From positions 558,001 to 622,000 of the forward strand of contig NZ_PDJE01000001.1 in NCBI RefSeq assembly GCF_002563955.1: 64,000 nt of DNA. Direction: 5' to 3'. Origin of the DNA: Paramicrobacterium agarici. Lineage in GTDB: Bacteria; Actinomycetota; Actinomycetes; Actinomycetales; Microbacteriaceae. The position numbers and the translations under genes were made by a program. Each line of letters begins with the position of its first letter. Within the stretch, counting starts at the first letter, position 1. A model generated the notes under the pieces. The model was given only the letters and a program-made list of their open reading frames with translations. It was not told the DNA's origin and searched no databases. Below, in pieces: positions 57,374-64,000 of this stretch.

Positions 57374-58342
57374 ATGACCACCCAGAACGAACCATTCGAC
57401 CTGATCACCATCGGCCGGATCGGCACAGACATCTACCCGCTCCAAGACGGCGTGGGTCTCGAAGAGGTCGAGACGTTCGGCAAGTACCTCGGTGGAAGCG
57501 CGACGAACGTCGCTGTCGCCGCCGCACGACACGGGCTTCACTCCGCCGTGGTCACCGGCGTTGGTGATGATCCGTTCGGCCGATTCTGCATTCGCGAGGC
57601 GGGACGTCTTGGGGTCGACAACCGCTTCATCATGGTCGACGACGAGAACCCCACACCCGTGACATTCTGCGAGATCTTTCCTCCAGACGACTTTCCGCTC
57701 TACTTTTACCGCAAGCCGAAGGCCCCCGACCTGAACATCACGCCGGAGCACCTCGACCTCGAAGCGATCCGGCATGCGCGCATCTACTGGTCGACGGTCA
57801 CGGGACTGTCGGAAGAGCCGAGCCGCGGATCTCACTTTGCCGCATGGGACGCACGCGAGCGCCGAGAGCACACGATTCTCGACCTCGACTACCGTCCCAT
57901 GTTCTGGGAGTCGGCCGAGGCAGCACGCGAGCAGGTTCAGAAGGCGCTCGAGCATGTGACCGTCGCGGTCGGCAACAAAGAGGAGTGCGAGGTCGCGGTG
58001 GGGGAGACAGACCCCGAGCGCGCTGCCGACGCGCTGCTCGAACGCGGCGTCGAGATCGCGATCGTCAAGCAGGGACCCAAGGGTGTTCTCGCGAAGACCC
58101 GCGACGAGAGCGTCATCGTTCCGCCGTACTTCGTCGACGTGGTCAACGGGCTCGGAGCCGGCGACAGCTTCGGCGGAGCTCTCGCCTTCGGGCTGCTGAG
58201 CGAGTGGTCGCTCGACCGCATCCTGCGCTTCGCCAACGTGGCTGGGGCGATCGTCGCCTCTCGCCGCGAGTGCTCCACGGCGATGCCCGAGACTCACGAG
58301 ATCGACAAGGTTCTGAAGGAGAGCGACTATGTCGGCAACTGA
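57374..58342 (+). CDS. iolC: 5-dehydro-2-deoxygluconokinase
   Basis: 322 residues. PfkB-family kinase: FDLITIGRIGTDIYPLQDG, FGKYLGGSATNVAVAAARHG, FCEIFPPDDFPLYFYRKPKA (typical of IolC), and DVVNGLGAGDSFGGALAFGL with the catalytic Asp. It phosphorylates 5-dehydro-2-deoxygluconate in myo-inositol degradation. First gene of the operon; its end overlaps the next gene by 14 bases. Confidence 0.95.
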   Translation: MTTQNEPFDLITIGRIGTDIYPLQDGVGLEEVETFGKYLGGSATNVAVAAARHGLHSAVVTGVGDDPFGRFCIREAGRLGVDNRFIMVDDENPTPVTFCEIFPPDDFPLYFYRKPKAPDLNITPEHLDLEAIRHARIYWSTVTGLSEEPSRGSHFAAWDARERREHTILDLDYRPMFWESAEAAREQVQKALEHVTVAVGNKEECEVAVGETDPERAADALLERGVEIAIVKQGPKGVLAKTRDESVIVPPYFVDVVNGLGAGDSFGGALAFGLLSEWSLDRILRFANVAGAIVASRRECSTAMPETHEIDKVLKESDYVGN

Positions 58343-59249
58343 CACCGTGACGGCAGCGCCGATCATTACACCGCAGCAGTTCGAGCAACTGCGCGAGACG
58401 CGCGCCTTTCACCCTGAGAAGGTTGCCGCCGCGCATGCCGCTCGCACGCGCCGCCCCCTTCTGACCGACGGCCGCCTCTTCATCGTCGCCGCTGATCACC
58501 CGGCTCGTGGGGCGCTCGGCGTGCGCGACGATCAGATGGCGATGGCCGACCGCTACGATCTGCTCAACAGGCTCGCCCTCGCCGTGAGCCGCCCGGGCGT
58601 CGACGGCGTGCTCGGAACGCCCGACATCATCGACGATCTCGCCCTGCTCGGCGTTCTCGACGACAAGGTGGTCGTCGGCTCGATGAACCGCGGAGGGCTC
58701 AAGGGTGCTGCCTTCGAGATGGACGACCGCGTCACCGCGTACGACATCGACTCGATTGTGCGCGACCGGCTCGACTTCGCGAAGACGCTTCTGCGCGTCA
58801 ACCTCGACGACGCGGCAACCGAGAACACGCTCGTTGCCAATGCGCACGCGGTGTCGGATGCTGCCGCAGCATCCGTTCCCATCATGGTCGAGCCGTTCAT
58901 GAGCGACTGGAAGGGTGACGCCGTGGTCAACGACCTCTCGACGGAGGCCGTCATCAGGAGCGTCGCGATCGCGCAGGGCCTCGGCACGAGCTCGGCCTAC
59001 ACGTGGCTCAAGCTTCCCGTCGTCGACGAGATGGAACGCGTCATGGCGTCGACGACGCTTCCGACGCTGCTTCTGGGCGGCGACCCCTCGGGTCAGCCCG
59101 AAGAGACCTACCGCCGCTGGGAGAACGCGCTCGCGCTGCCCGGCGTGCGCGGTCTCGTCGTGGGCAGAACCCTCGTGTACCCGCCGGACGGCGACGTGGC
59201 GCACGCCGTCGACACCGCTGCCGAACTCGTGCATCAGCGCACGAACTGA
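58329..59249 (+). CDS. Cgl0159-type (beta/alpha)8 aldolase of inositol catabolism
   Basis: 306 residues. DhnA-type barrel: RLFIVAADHPARGALGVRDD, GVDGVLGTPDIIDDLALLGV, VPIMVEPFMSD, and SSAYTWLKLPVVDEMERV with the putative Schiff-base Lys. The family sits in actinobacterial iol operons and probably cleaves 6-phospho-5-dehydro-2-deoxygluconate (the IolJ step). The role is from context and homology, not proved. Confidence 0.88.
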   Translation: MSATDTVTAAPIITPQQFEQLRETRAFHPEKVAAAHAARTRRPLLTDGRLFIVAADHPARGALGVRDDQMAMADRYDLLNRLALAVSRPGVDGVLGTPDIIDDLALLGVLDDKVVVGSMNRGGLKGAAFEMDDRVTAYDIDSIVRDRLDFAKTLLRVNLDDAATENTLVANAHAVSDAAAASVPIMVEPFMSDWKGDAVVNDLSTEAVIRSVAIAQGLGTSSAYTWLKLPVVDEMERVMASTTLPTLLLGGDPSGQPEETYRRWENALALPGVRGLVVGRTLVYPPDGDVAHAVDTAAELVHQRTN

Positions 59250-59269
59250 GACTTGTCAAAGGAGAGAAA

Positions 59270-60781
59270 ATGACCGAGAACACTGATCGTCCTGTGGTGT
59301 CGCATTGGGTTGATGGCGCGGAGTTCACGTCGTCGAGTGGGCGTACGGCGCCTGTGTTCAATCCGGCGACGGGTGAGCAGACGAAGGATCTGGCTCTGGC
59401 GAATGATGCGGAGATTCGTGCGGCGATCCGGTCGGCGTCTGATGCGTTTCCGGGGTGGCGCGACCTGTCGATGGCGAAGCGTCAGGCGATCATCTTCAAA
59501 TTTCGTGAGCTGTTGAACGAGCGCAAGCTCGAGTTGGCCGAGATCATCACGAGCGAGCACGGCAAGGTGGTGTCGGATGCTGCCGGTGAGGTGCAGCGCG
59601 GTCTTGAGGTTGTGGACCTGGCGTGCGGTTTCCCGCACCTGATCAAGGGCGATTTCTCGGAGAACGTGTCGACGGGTGTCGATGTGTATTCGATCAAGCA
59701 GCCGCTGGGTGTTGTGGGGATCATCAGCCCATTCAATTTTCCGGCGATGGTGCCGTTGTGGTTCTTCCCGATCGCGATCGCGGCGGGTAACACGGTGGTG
59801 TTGAAGCCGAGTGAGAAGGATCCGTCGGCTGCGGTGTGGATGGCGAAGCTGTGGAAGGAAGCGGGCCTTCCTGATGGTGTGTTCACGGTGTTGCAGGGGG
59901 ATAAGCAGGCGGTGGATGGGTTGCTGACGGCGCCGGAGGTGCGGTCGATCTCGTTTGTGGGGTCTACGCCGATCGCGCAGTACATTTACGAGACTGCGGC
60001 GAAGCACGGCAAGCGGGTGCAGGCGCTCGGTGGGGCGAATAACCACATGATGGTGTTGCCGGATGCTGATCTGGACCTTGTTGCGGATCAGGCGATCAAC
60101 TCCGGCTATGGTTCCGCGGGGGAGCGGTGCATGGCACAGTCCGTCGTGATCGCCGTGGAGCCGGTCGCAGACGCGCTGATCGACAAGATCCGTGAGCGCA
60201 TGGCGAAGCTGACCGTCGGTGACGGGCGCGACAACCCCGACATGGGGCCGCTTGTCACAGCGCAGCATCGCGACAAGGTGCGCGGCTACATCGACATTGC
60301 TGAGCAGGACGGTGCCGACATCGTCGTCGACGGGCGTGGTTTCACCGTTGATGGTGCTGAGGACGGGTTCTGGTTGGGCCCGACGCTGATCGACAACATC
60401 CCGTTGTCGTCGAAGGCGTACTCGGAGGAGATCTTCGGACCTGTGCTCTCGATCGTGCGGGTGCAGACGTTCCAAGAGGGCATGGACCTGATCAACTCGG
60501 GCCAGTTCGGCAACGGCACCGCGATCTTCACCAACGATGGTGGTGCTGCCCGGCGGTTCCAGAACGAGGTCGAGGTCGGCATGATCGGCATCAACGTGCC
60601 GATTCCGGTTCCGGTGGCGTATCACTCGTTCGGCGGGTGGAAGCAGTCGCTGTTCGGCAGCGCGAAGGCATACGGTGTGCACGGATTCGACTTCTTCACC
60701 CAAGAGAAGGCCATCACCTCACGCTGGCTCGACCCCGCAACCCACGGCGGCATCAACCTCGGATTCCCCGAAAACGACTAG
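59270..60781 (+). CDS. iolA: Methylmalonate-semialdehyde dehydrogenase (acylating)
   Basis: 503 residues from ATG 59270, AAAGGAGAG upstream. Aldehyde dehydrogenase: GVVGIISPFNFPAMVPLWFF, NTVVLKPSEKDPSAAVWMAK, FVGSTPIAQYIYETAAKHG, and the nucleophile in YGSAGERCMAQSVV. The acylating MmsA/IolA type converts malonate semialdehyde to acetyl-CoA and CO2. The first two thirds use many GTG, TCG and GGT codons, unlike neighbours. An upstream reading-frame extension to 59003 is a shadow. Confidence 0.95.
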   Translation: MTENTDRPVVSHWVDGAEFTSSSGRTAPVFNPATGEQTKDLALANDAEIRAAIRSASDAFPGWRDLSMAKRQAIIFKFRELLNERKLELAEIITSEHGKVVSDAAGEVQRGLEVVDLACGFPHLIKGDFSENVSTGVDVYSIKQPLGVVGIISPFNFPAMVPLWFFPIAIAAGNTVVLKPSEKDPSAAVWMAKLWKEAGLPDGVFTVLQGDKQAVDGLLTAPEVRSISFVGSTPIAQYIYETAAKHGKRVQALGGANNHMMVLPDADLDLVADQAINSGYGSAGERCMAQSVVIAVEPVADALIDKIRERMAKLTVGDGRDNPDMGPLVTAQHRDKVRGYIDIAEQDGADIVVDGRGFTVDGAEDGFWLGPTLIDNIPLSSKAYSEEIFGPVLSIVRVQTFQEGMDLINSGQFGNGTAIFTNDGGAARRFQNEVEVGMIGINVPIPVPVAYHSFGGWKQSLFGSAKAYGVHGFDFFTQEKAITSRWLDPATHGGINLGFPEND

Positions 60782-60823
60782 CAGAGCAACGACCAACCCG
60801 CACGAGATTTACGGAGCATTCTC

Positions 60824-61753
60824 ATGACGCAGTGGTTCTACCGCAACGGCGAACTCGCCCGCGACGGCTGGCAGAGCGTTGTCGACGGAGAGCTCGAGGG
60901 CTGGCAGCACACGGGACTGCGCATCGCCGAGCTGGCGGCAGGGGAGTCGCGCGATCTCTCCGCGGGAGACGTGGAACGGCTCGTCATTCCACTCGCGGGC
61001 TCGTTCCACGTTGAGTACGCGAGAGATCAGCTGACGGATGCTGTCGAGAGCGACGTCGCCGTCCTGGTCGGTCGCCGATCGGTCTTCGACGGGCCACCCG
61101 ACGTTCTCTATCTGCCGGCCGGAACGTCAGCGACGATCTCGGGATCGGGCCGTGTCGCGGTGGCCGAGGCGCCGGTGTCGGGGGAGGCGGCTGCGCAACA
61201 GCATCCGGTCACCTACATTCCACAGGCAGACGTTCCCGTCGAGCTGCGCGGTGCCGGGCGCTCGAGTCGACAGGTGCACAACTACGGAACGCCCGCGGCA
61301 CTCGCCGCATCGAAGTTCATTGTGTGCGAGGTGATCACGCCTGCTGAGAACTGGTCGTCGTTCCCCGCTCACAAGCACGACACTCATGTGCCGGGCACCG
61401 AGTCGCGGCTCGAGGAGATCTACTACTTCGAGACGGCCGTGTCTCGCGGGCTCGACGCCCCGGCCGAGGCCGACCCCTTCGGGCTCTTCGCCACGTACTC
61501 GTCGAGCGCAGGCGACATCGACATCAACGCGATCGTGCGCACGGGCGACATCGCCCTCGTGCCCTACGGATACCACGGACCCGCCGCAGCGGCGCCCGGG
61601 TACGACATGTACTACCTCAATGTGATGGCAGGGCCAGACGCCGAGCGGGTCTGGAACATCACAGACGACCCCGCGCACGGGTGGGTGCGCGCCAGCTGGG
61701 AGGGCCAGGAGTTCGACTCCCGGCTTCCGTACCGTGAAGAAGAAGGGCAGTGA
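60824..61753 (+). CDS. iolB: 5-deoxy-glucuronate isomerase
   Basis: 309 residues. Bicupin: WFYRNGELARDGWQSVVDGE, VLYLPAGTSATISGSG, WSSFPAHKHDTHVPGTESRL with metal-binding His residues, EEIYYFE, VPYGYHGPAAAAPGYDMYYL. It converts 5-deoxyglucuronate to 5-dehydro-2-deoxygluconate. The 4-base overlap with the next frame shows a tight operon. Confidence 0.95.
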   Translation: MTQWFYRNGELARDGWQSVVDGELEGWQHTGLRIAELAAGESRDLSAGDVERLVIPLAGSFHVEYARDQLTDAVESDVAVLVGRRSVFDGPPDVLYLPAGTSATISGSGRVAVAEAPVSGEAAAQQHPVTYIPQADVPVELRGAGRSSRQVHNYGTPAALAASKFIVCEVITPAENWSSFPAHKHDTHVPGTESRLEEIYYFETAVSRGLDAPAEADPFGLFATYSSSAGDIDINAIVRTGDIALVPYGYHGPAAAAPGYDMYYLNVMAGPDAERVWNITDDPAHGWVRASWEGQEFDSRLPYREEEGQ

Positions 61754-61755
61754 CC

Positions 61756-63651
61756 ATGTCACGGCGAATGACGGTGGGCCAAGCGCTCGTGGAGTTTCTC
61801 GGGCACCAGTGGACGGTAGACGGTGATGTGCGCGAGCGCACGATCCCGGGCGTCTTCGGCATCTTCGGCCACGGAAACGTGGCAGGGCTCGGCCAGGCGA
61901 TCGCCCAGGCGAACGCTCTCGAGCCCGACCTGCTGCCGTACCACCAGGCGCGCAACGAGCAGGCCATGGTGCACCAGGCGGTCGGCTATGCGCGCATGCA
62001 CCGCCGGCGCGGCACCTTCGCCTGCGCAGCATCCGTCGGTCCTGGCGCCGCCAACATGCTCACGGGCGCGGCTCTCGCGACGTCGAACCGGCTTCCCGCG
62101 CTGCTGCTGCCGAGCGACACATTCGCCACGCGCGTATCTGATCCGGTGCTGCAGCAGCTGGAGATGCCGCACGACACCTCCGTGCAGGTGACCGACGCCT
62201 TCCGGCCGCTGTCGAAGTTCTTCGACCGCGTTGACCGCCCAGAGCAGCTGTTCTCGATCGCGCTCGCCGCCATGCGCGTGCTCACGGACCCGGCCGAGAC
62301 CGGCGCCGTGACGATCGCCCTGCCCGAAGATGTTCAGGCCGAGGTGCTTGACGTGCCCGAGGAGTTTCTCGCCGACCGTGAGTGGCACATTCGTCGCCCA
62401 CTCGCCGAGCACGGGCCGATCGAGCGTGCCGCCGCGGCGATTCGCGGCGCGCAGAAGCCCATCGTCGTGGCGGGCGGCGGGGTGCTGTACGCCGACGCCG
62501 AGAACGATCTGCGTGACCTCGTGGAGCACACGGGAATTCCCGTCGGCACGTCGCAGGCCGGCGGGGGAGTGCTCGCGTGGGACCACGCGCAGAACCTGGG
62601 GGGAATCGGGGCGACCGGCACCACGGCGGCCAACCGCATTGCGGAGCAGGCCGACGTGGTGATCGGCATCGGCACCCGGTACAGCGACTTCACGACGGCG
62701 AGCCGCACCGCCTTCCAAAACCCCGACGTGACGTTCGTGAACATCAACGTCGCGTCGTTCGACGCCTACAAGCACGGCAGTCAGCTGCCCGTCATCGCCG
62801 ACGCGGGCGAAGCGCTGCGCAGCCTGCGCACGCTGCTCGACGGTCACCGAGTCTCCGACGAGTTCGCCACGCGCGTGGCCGACGAGAAGAAGGCATGGGA
62901 TGCTGTCGTCGACGCTGCCTTCGAGCCGACCGGCGCCGAGCTTCCCGGACAAAGCGAGATCATCGGCGCCGTGCAGGGCGCGAGCGACCCGCGCGACGTG
63001 ATCGTGCAGGCAGCCGGATCGCTGCCGGGAGACCTGCACAAGCTGTGGCGTGTGCGTGACGCCCTCGGCTACCACGTGGAGTACGCGTTCTCGTGCATGG
63101 GCTACGAGATCGCGGGAGGACTCGGCGTGCGACGCGGAGCACCCGACCGTGACGTGATCGTGATGGTGGGCGACGGTTCGTACCTCATGCTGCACACGGA
63201 GCTCGTCACCGCCGTGGCCGAGGGCCTCAAGATCATCGTGATCATCGTGCAGAACCACGGCTACGCCTCGATCGGAGCCCTGTCGGAGACCACGGGATCC
63301 CAGCGTTTCGGCACCAAGTACCGCACGCTCGACGAGTCGGCGCGCAACTTCCAGGGCAACGAGGTGCTGCCCATCGATCTTGCGGCGAACGCCCGCAGCT
63401 ACGGCGTCGACGTGATCGAGGTGGACCCATCAGCATCCGCCATTGACGACCTGAAACAGGCGATCGCCGCGGCCAAAGCCTCGGACAGGTCGACTGTGAT
63501 CCACATCAACTCCAACCCGCTCGACTACGCGCCCGACGGCGAGGGCTGGTGGGATGTGCCCGTCGCCCCCGTCTCGGAGCTTGAGTCGACGCAGACCGCA
63601 TACGACGAGTACCTCGTCGACAAGGCCAGGCAGAAGCCGCTGCTTGGCTGA
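61756..63651 (+). CDS. iolD: 3D-(3,5/4)-trihydroxycyclohexane-1,2-dione hydrolase
   Basis: 631 residues. ThDP enzyme: N-terminal LPYHQARNEQAMVHQAVGYA with the catalytic-type Glu, middle VVAGGGVLYADAENDLRD, and C-terminal ThDP motif MVGDGSYLMLHTELVTAVAE through IIVIIVQNHGYASIGALSET. It opens the inositol-derived ring to 5-deoxyglucuronate. ATG 61756 has AAGGG at a good distance; GTG 61750 overlapping iolB is the alternative. Confidence 0.95.
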   Translation: MSRRMTVGQALVEFLGHQWTVDGDVRERTIPGVFGIFGHGNVAGLGQAIAQANALEPDLLPYHQARNEQAMVHQAVGYARMHRRRGTFACAASVGPGAANMLTGAALATSNRLPALLLPSDTFATRVSDPVLQQLEMPHDTSVQVTDAFRPLSKFFDRVDRPEQLFSIALAAMRVLTDPAETGAVTIALPEDVQAEVLDVPEEFLADREWHIRRPLAEHGPIERAAAAIRGAQKPIVVAGGGVLYADAENDLRDLVEHTGIPVGTSQAGGGVLAWDHAQNLGGIGATGTTAANRIAEQADVVIGIGTRYSDFTTASRTAFQNPDVTFVNINVASFDAYKHGSQLPVIADAGEALRSLRTLLDGHRVSDEFATRVADEKKAWDAVVDAAFEPTGAELPGQSEIIGAVQGASDPRDVIVQAAGSLPGDLHKLWRVRDALGYHVEYAFSCMGYEIAGGLGVRRGAPDRDVIVMVGDGSYLMLHTELVTAVAEGLKIIVIIVQNHGYASIGALSETTGSQRFGTKYRTLDESARNFQGNEVLPIDLAANARSYGVDVIEVDPSASAIDDLKQAIAAAKASDRSTVIHINSNPLDYAPDGEGWWDVPVAPVSELESTQTAYDEYLVDKARQKPLLG

Positions 63652-63700
63652 CAGCATCCGCCCACAGAATCGTCAGAACGTCAGAGAGGACGACATTCGT

Positions 63701-64000
63701 ATGTCGAACGGAATTCGCATCGGCACCGCCCCCGACTCGTGGGGCGTGTGGTTCCCCGACGACCCCAATCAGGTTCCGTGGGAGCGGTTCCTCGACGAGG
63801 TCGTCGAGGCCGGGTACACCTGGATCGAGCTCGGTCCCTACGGCTACCTGCCGACCGACCCGCATCAGCTTGAAGACGAGCTCGGCACCCGCGGACTCAA
63901 GCTCTCGGCCGGCACGGTCTTCACGGGTTTTCACAAGGGCGACGACCAGTGGAAGCGCGCGTGGGATCAGGCGCTCGCCGTTGCAGGGCTCGCCTCGAAG
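63701..64000 (+). CDS. Sugar phosphate isomerase/epimerase, IolE/IolH-type (cut by window end)
   Basis: The frame from ATG 63701 is open to the window end (100 codons). It reads MSNGIRIGTAPDSWGVWFPD, then DEVVEAGYTWIELGPYGYLP and GLKLSAGTVFTGF, typical of a xylose-isomerase-like TIM barrel. In iol operons this position is usually inosose dehydratase (IolE) or IolH. The missing 3' end prevents a firm choice. Confidence 0.85.
   Translation, partial: MSNGIRIGTAPDSWGVWFPDDPNQVPWERFLDEVVEAGYTWIELGPYGYLPTDPHQLEDELGTRGLKLSAGTVFTGFHKGDDQWKRAWDQALAVAGLASK

Noticed and set aside
59234..60703. 489-codon frame antisense to iolA
   Set aside because: Arg/His-rich shadow; the sense strand is an intact aldehyde dehydrogenase.
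61759..63258. 499-codon frame antisense to iolD
   Set aside because: Shadow of an intact ThDP enzyme on the plus strand.

Overview
The window is high-GC DNA from an actinobacterium, most likely a member of the Microbacteriaceae. The order dnaA-dnaN-gnd-recF-dciA-gyrB-gyrA-DUF3566-tRNA-Ile-tRNA-Ala on one side and rpmH-rnpA-yidD-yidC-jag-rsmG-parA-parB on the other is the classical actinobacterial origin neighbourhood. The family assignment is inference from gene content and protein style; genus and species cannot be read from the sequence.

Layout. 1-5464: a partial gene at the edge, a membrane protein and a TetR regulator around a palindrome, a flotillin-like SPFH protein, a PRC-barrel protein, a membrane protein and a DUF402 protein. 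5999-23088: the replication and segregation core. oriC lies between dnaN and dnaA, with further DnaA boxes between dnaA and rpmH. Genes left of oriC run on the minus strand and genes right of it on the plus strand, so both arms follow the replication forks. Four parS sites lie around rsmG and upstream of parAB. 23110-30888: a minus-strand block with a Ddl-family ligase, an aminotransferase, trxA, trxB, murJ and DUF6049 (redox and envelope). 30976-44216: mixed accessory genes, including a DksA-like zinc-finger protein, a RecQ helicase with a phosphoribosyltransferase-like tail, a methyltransferase, a large LuxR-type ATPase regulator, a cyclic-nucleotide-phosphodiesterase-like protein, a DUF222/HNH protein and a Stealth phosphotransferase.

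44324-51919: two regulated catabolic or redox units. A MarR regulator faces an F420/NADP-type oxidoreductase across two palindromes. An IclR regulator with an FMN reductase faces a five-gene operon: class III CoA-transferase, citrate-synthase-family lyase, LigB-like and LigA-like extradiol dioxygenase subunits, and an amidohydrolase. This operon looks like an aromatic or heteroaromatic ring-cleavage route that ends in a CoA-dependent C-C lyase, and it is the best candidate for undescribed biochemistry here. 52037-55735: a CIRCE-controlled small heat-shock protein, a J-domain/NERD fusion, a glycine-zipper peptide, a YdcF protein, an exopolyphosphatase-family protein and a KTSC protein. 55761-64000: a sulfatase divergent from a myo-inositol catabolic operon (iolC, aldolase, iolA/mmsA, iolB, iolD, start of an iolE/iolH-type gene), with an IolR-like operator between them.

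I saw no rRNA, CRISPR array, insertion sequence or prophage. Many long open frames antisense to real genes are high-GC shadows and are left out.
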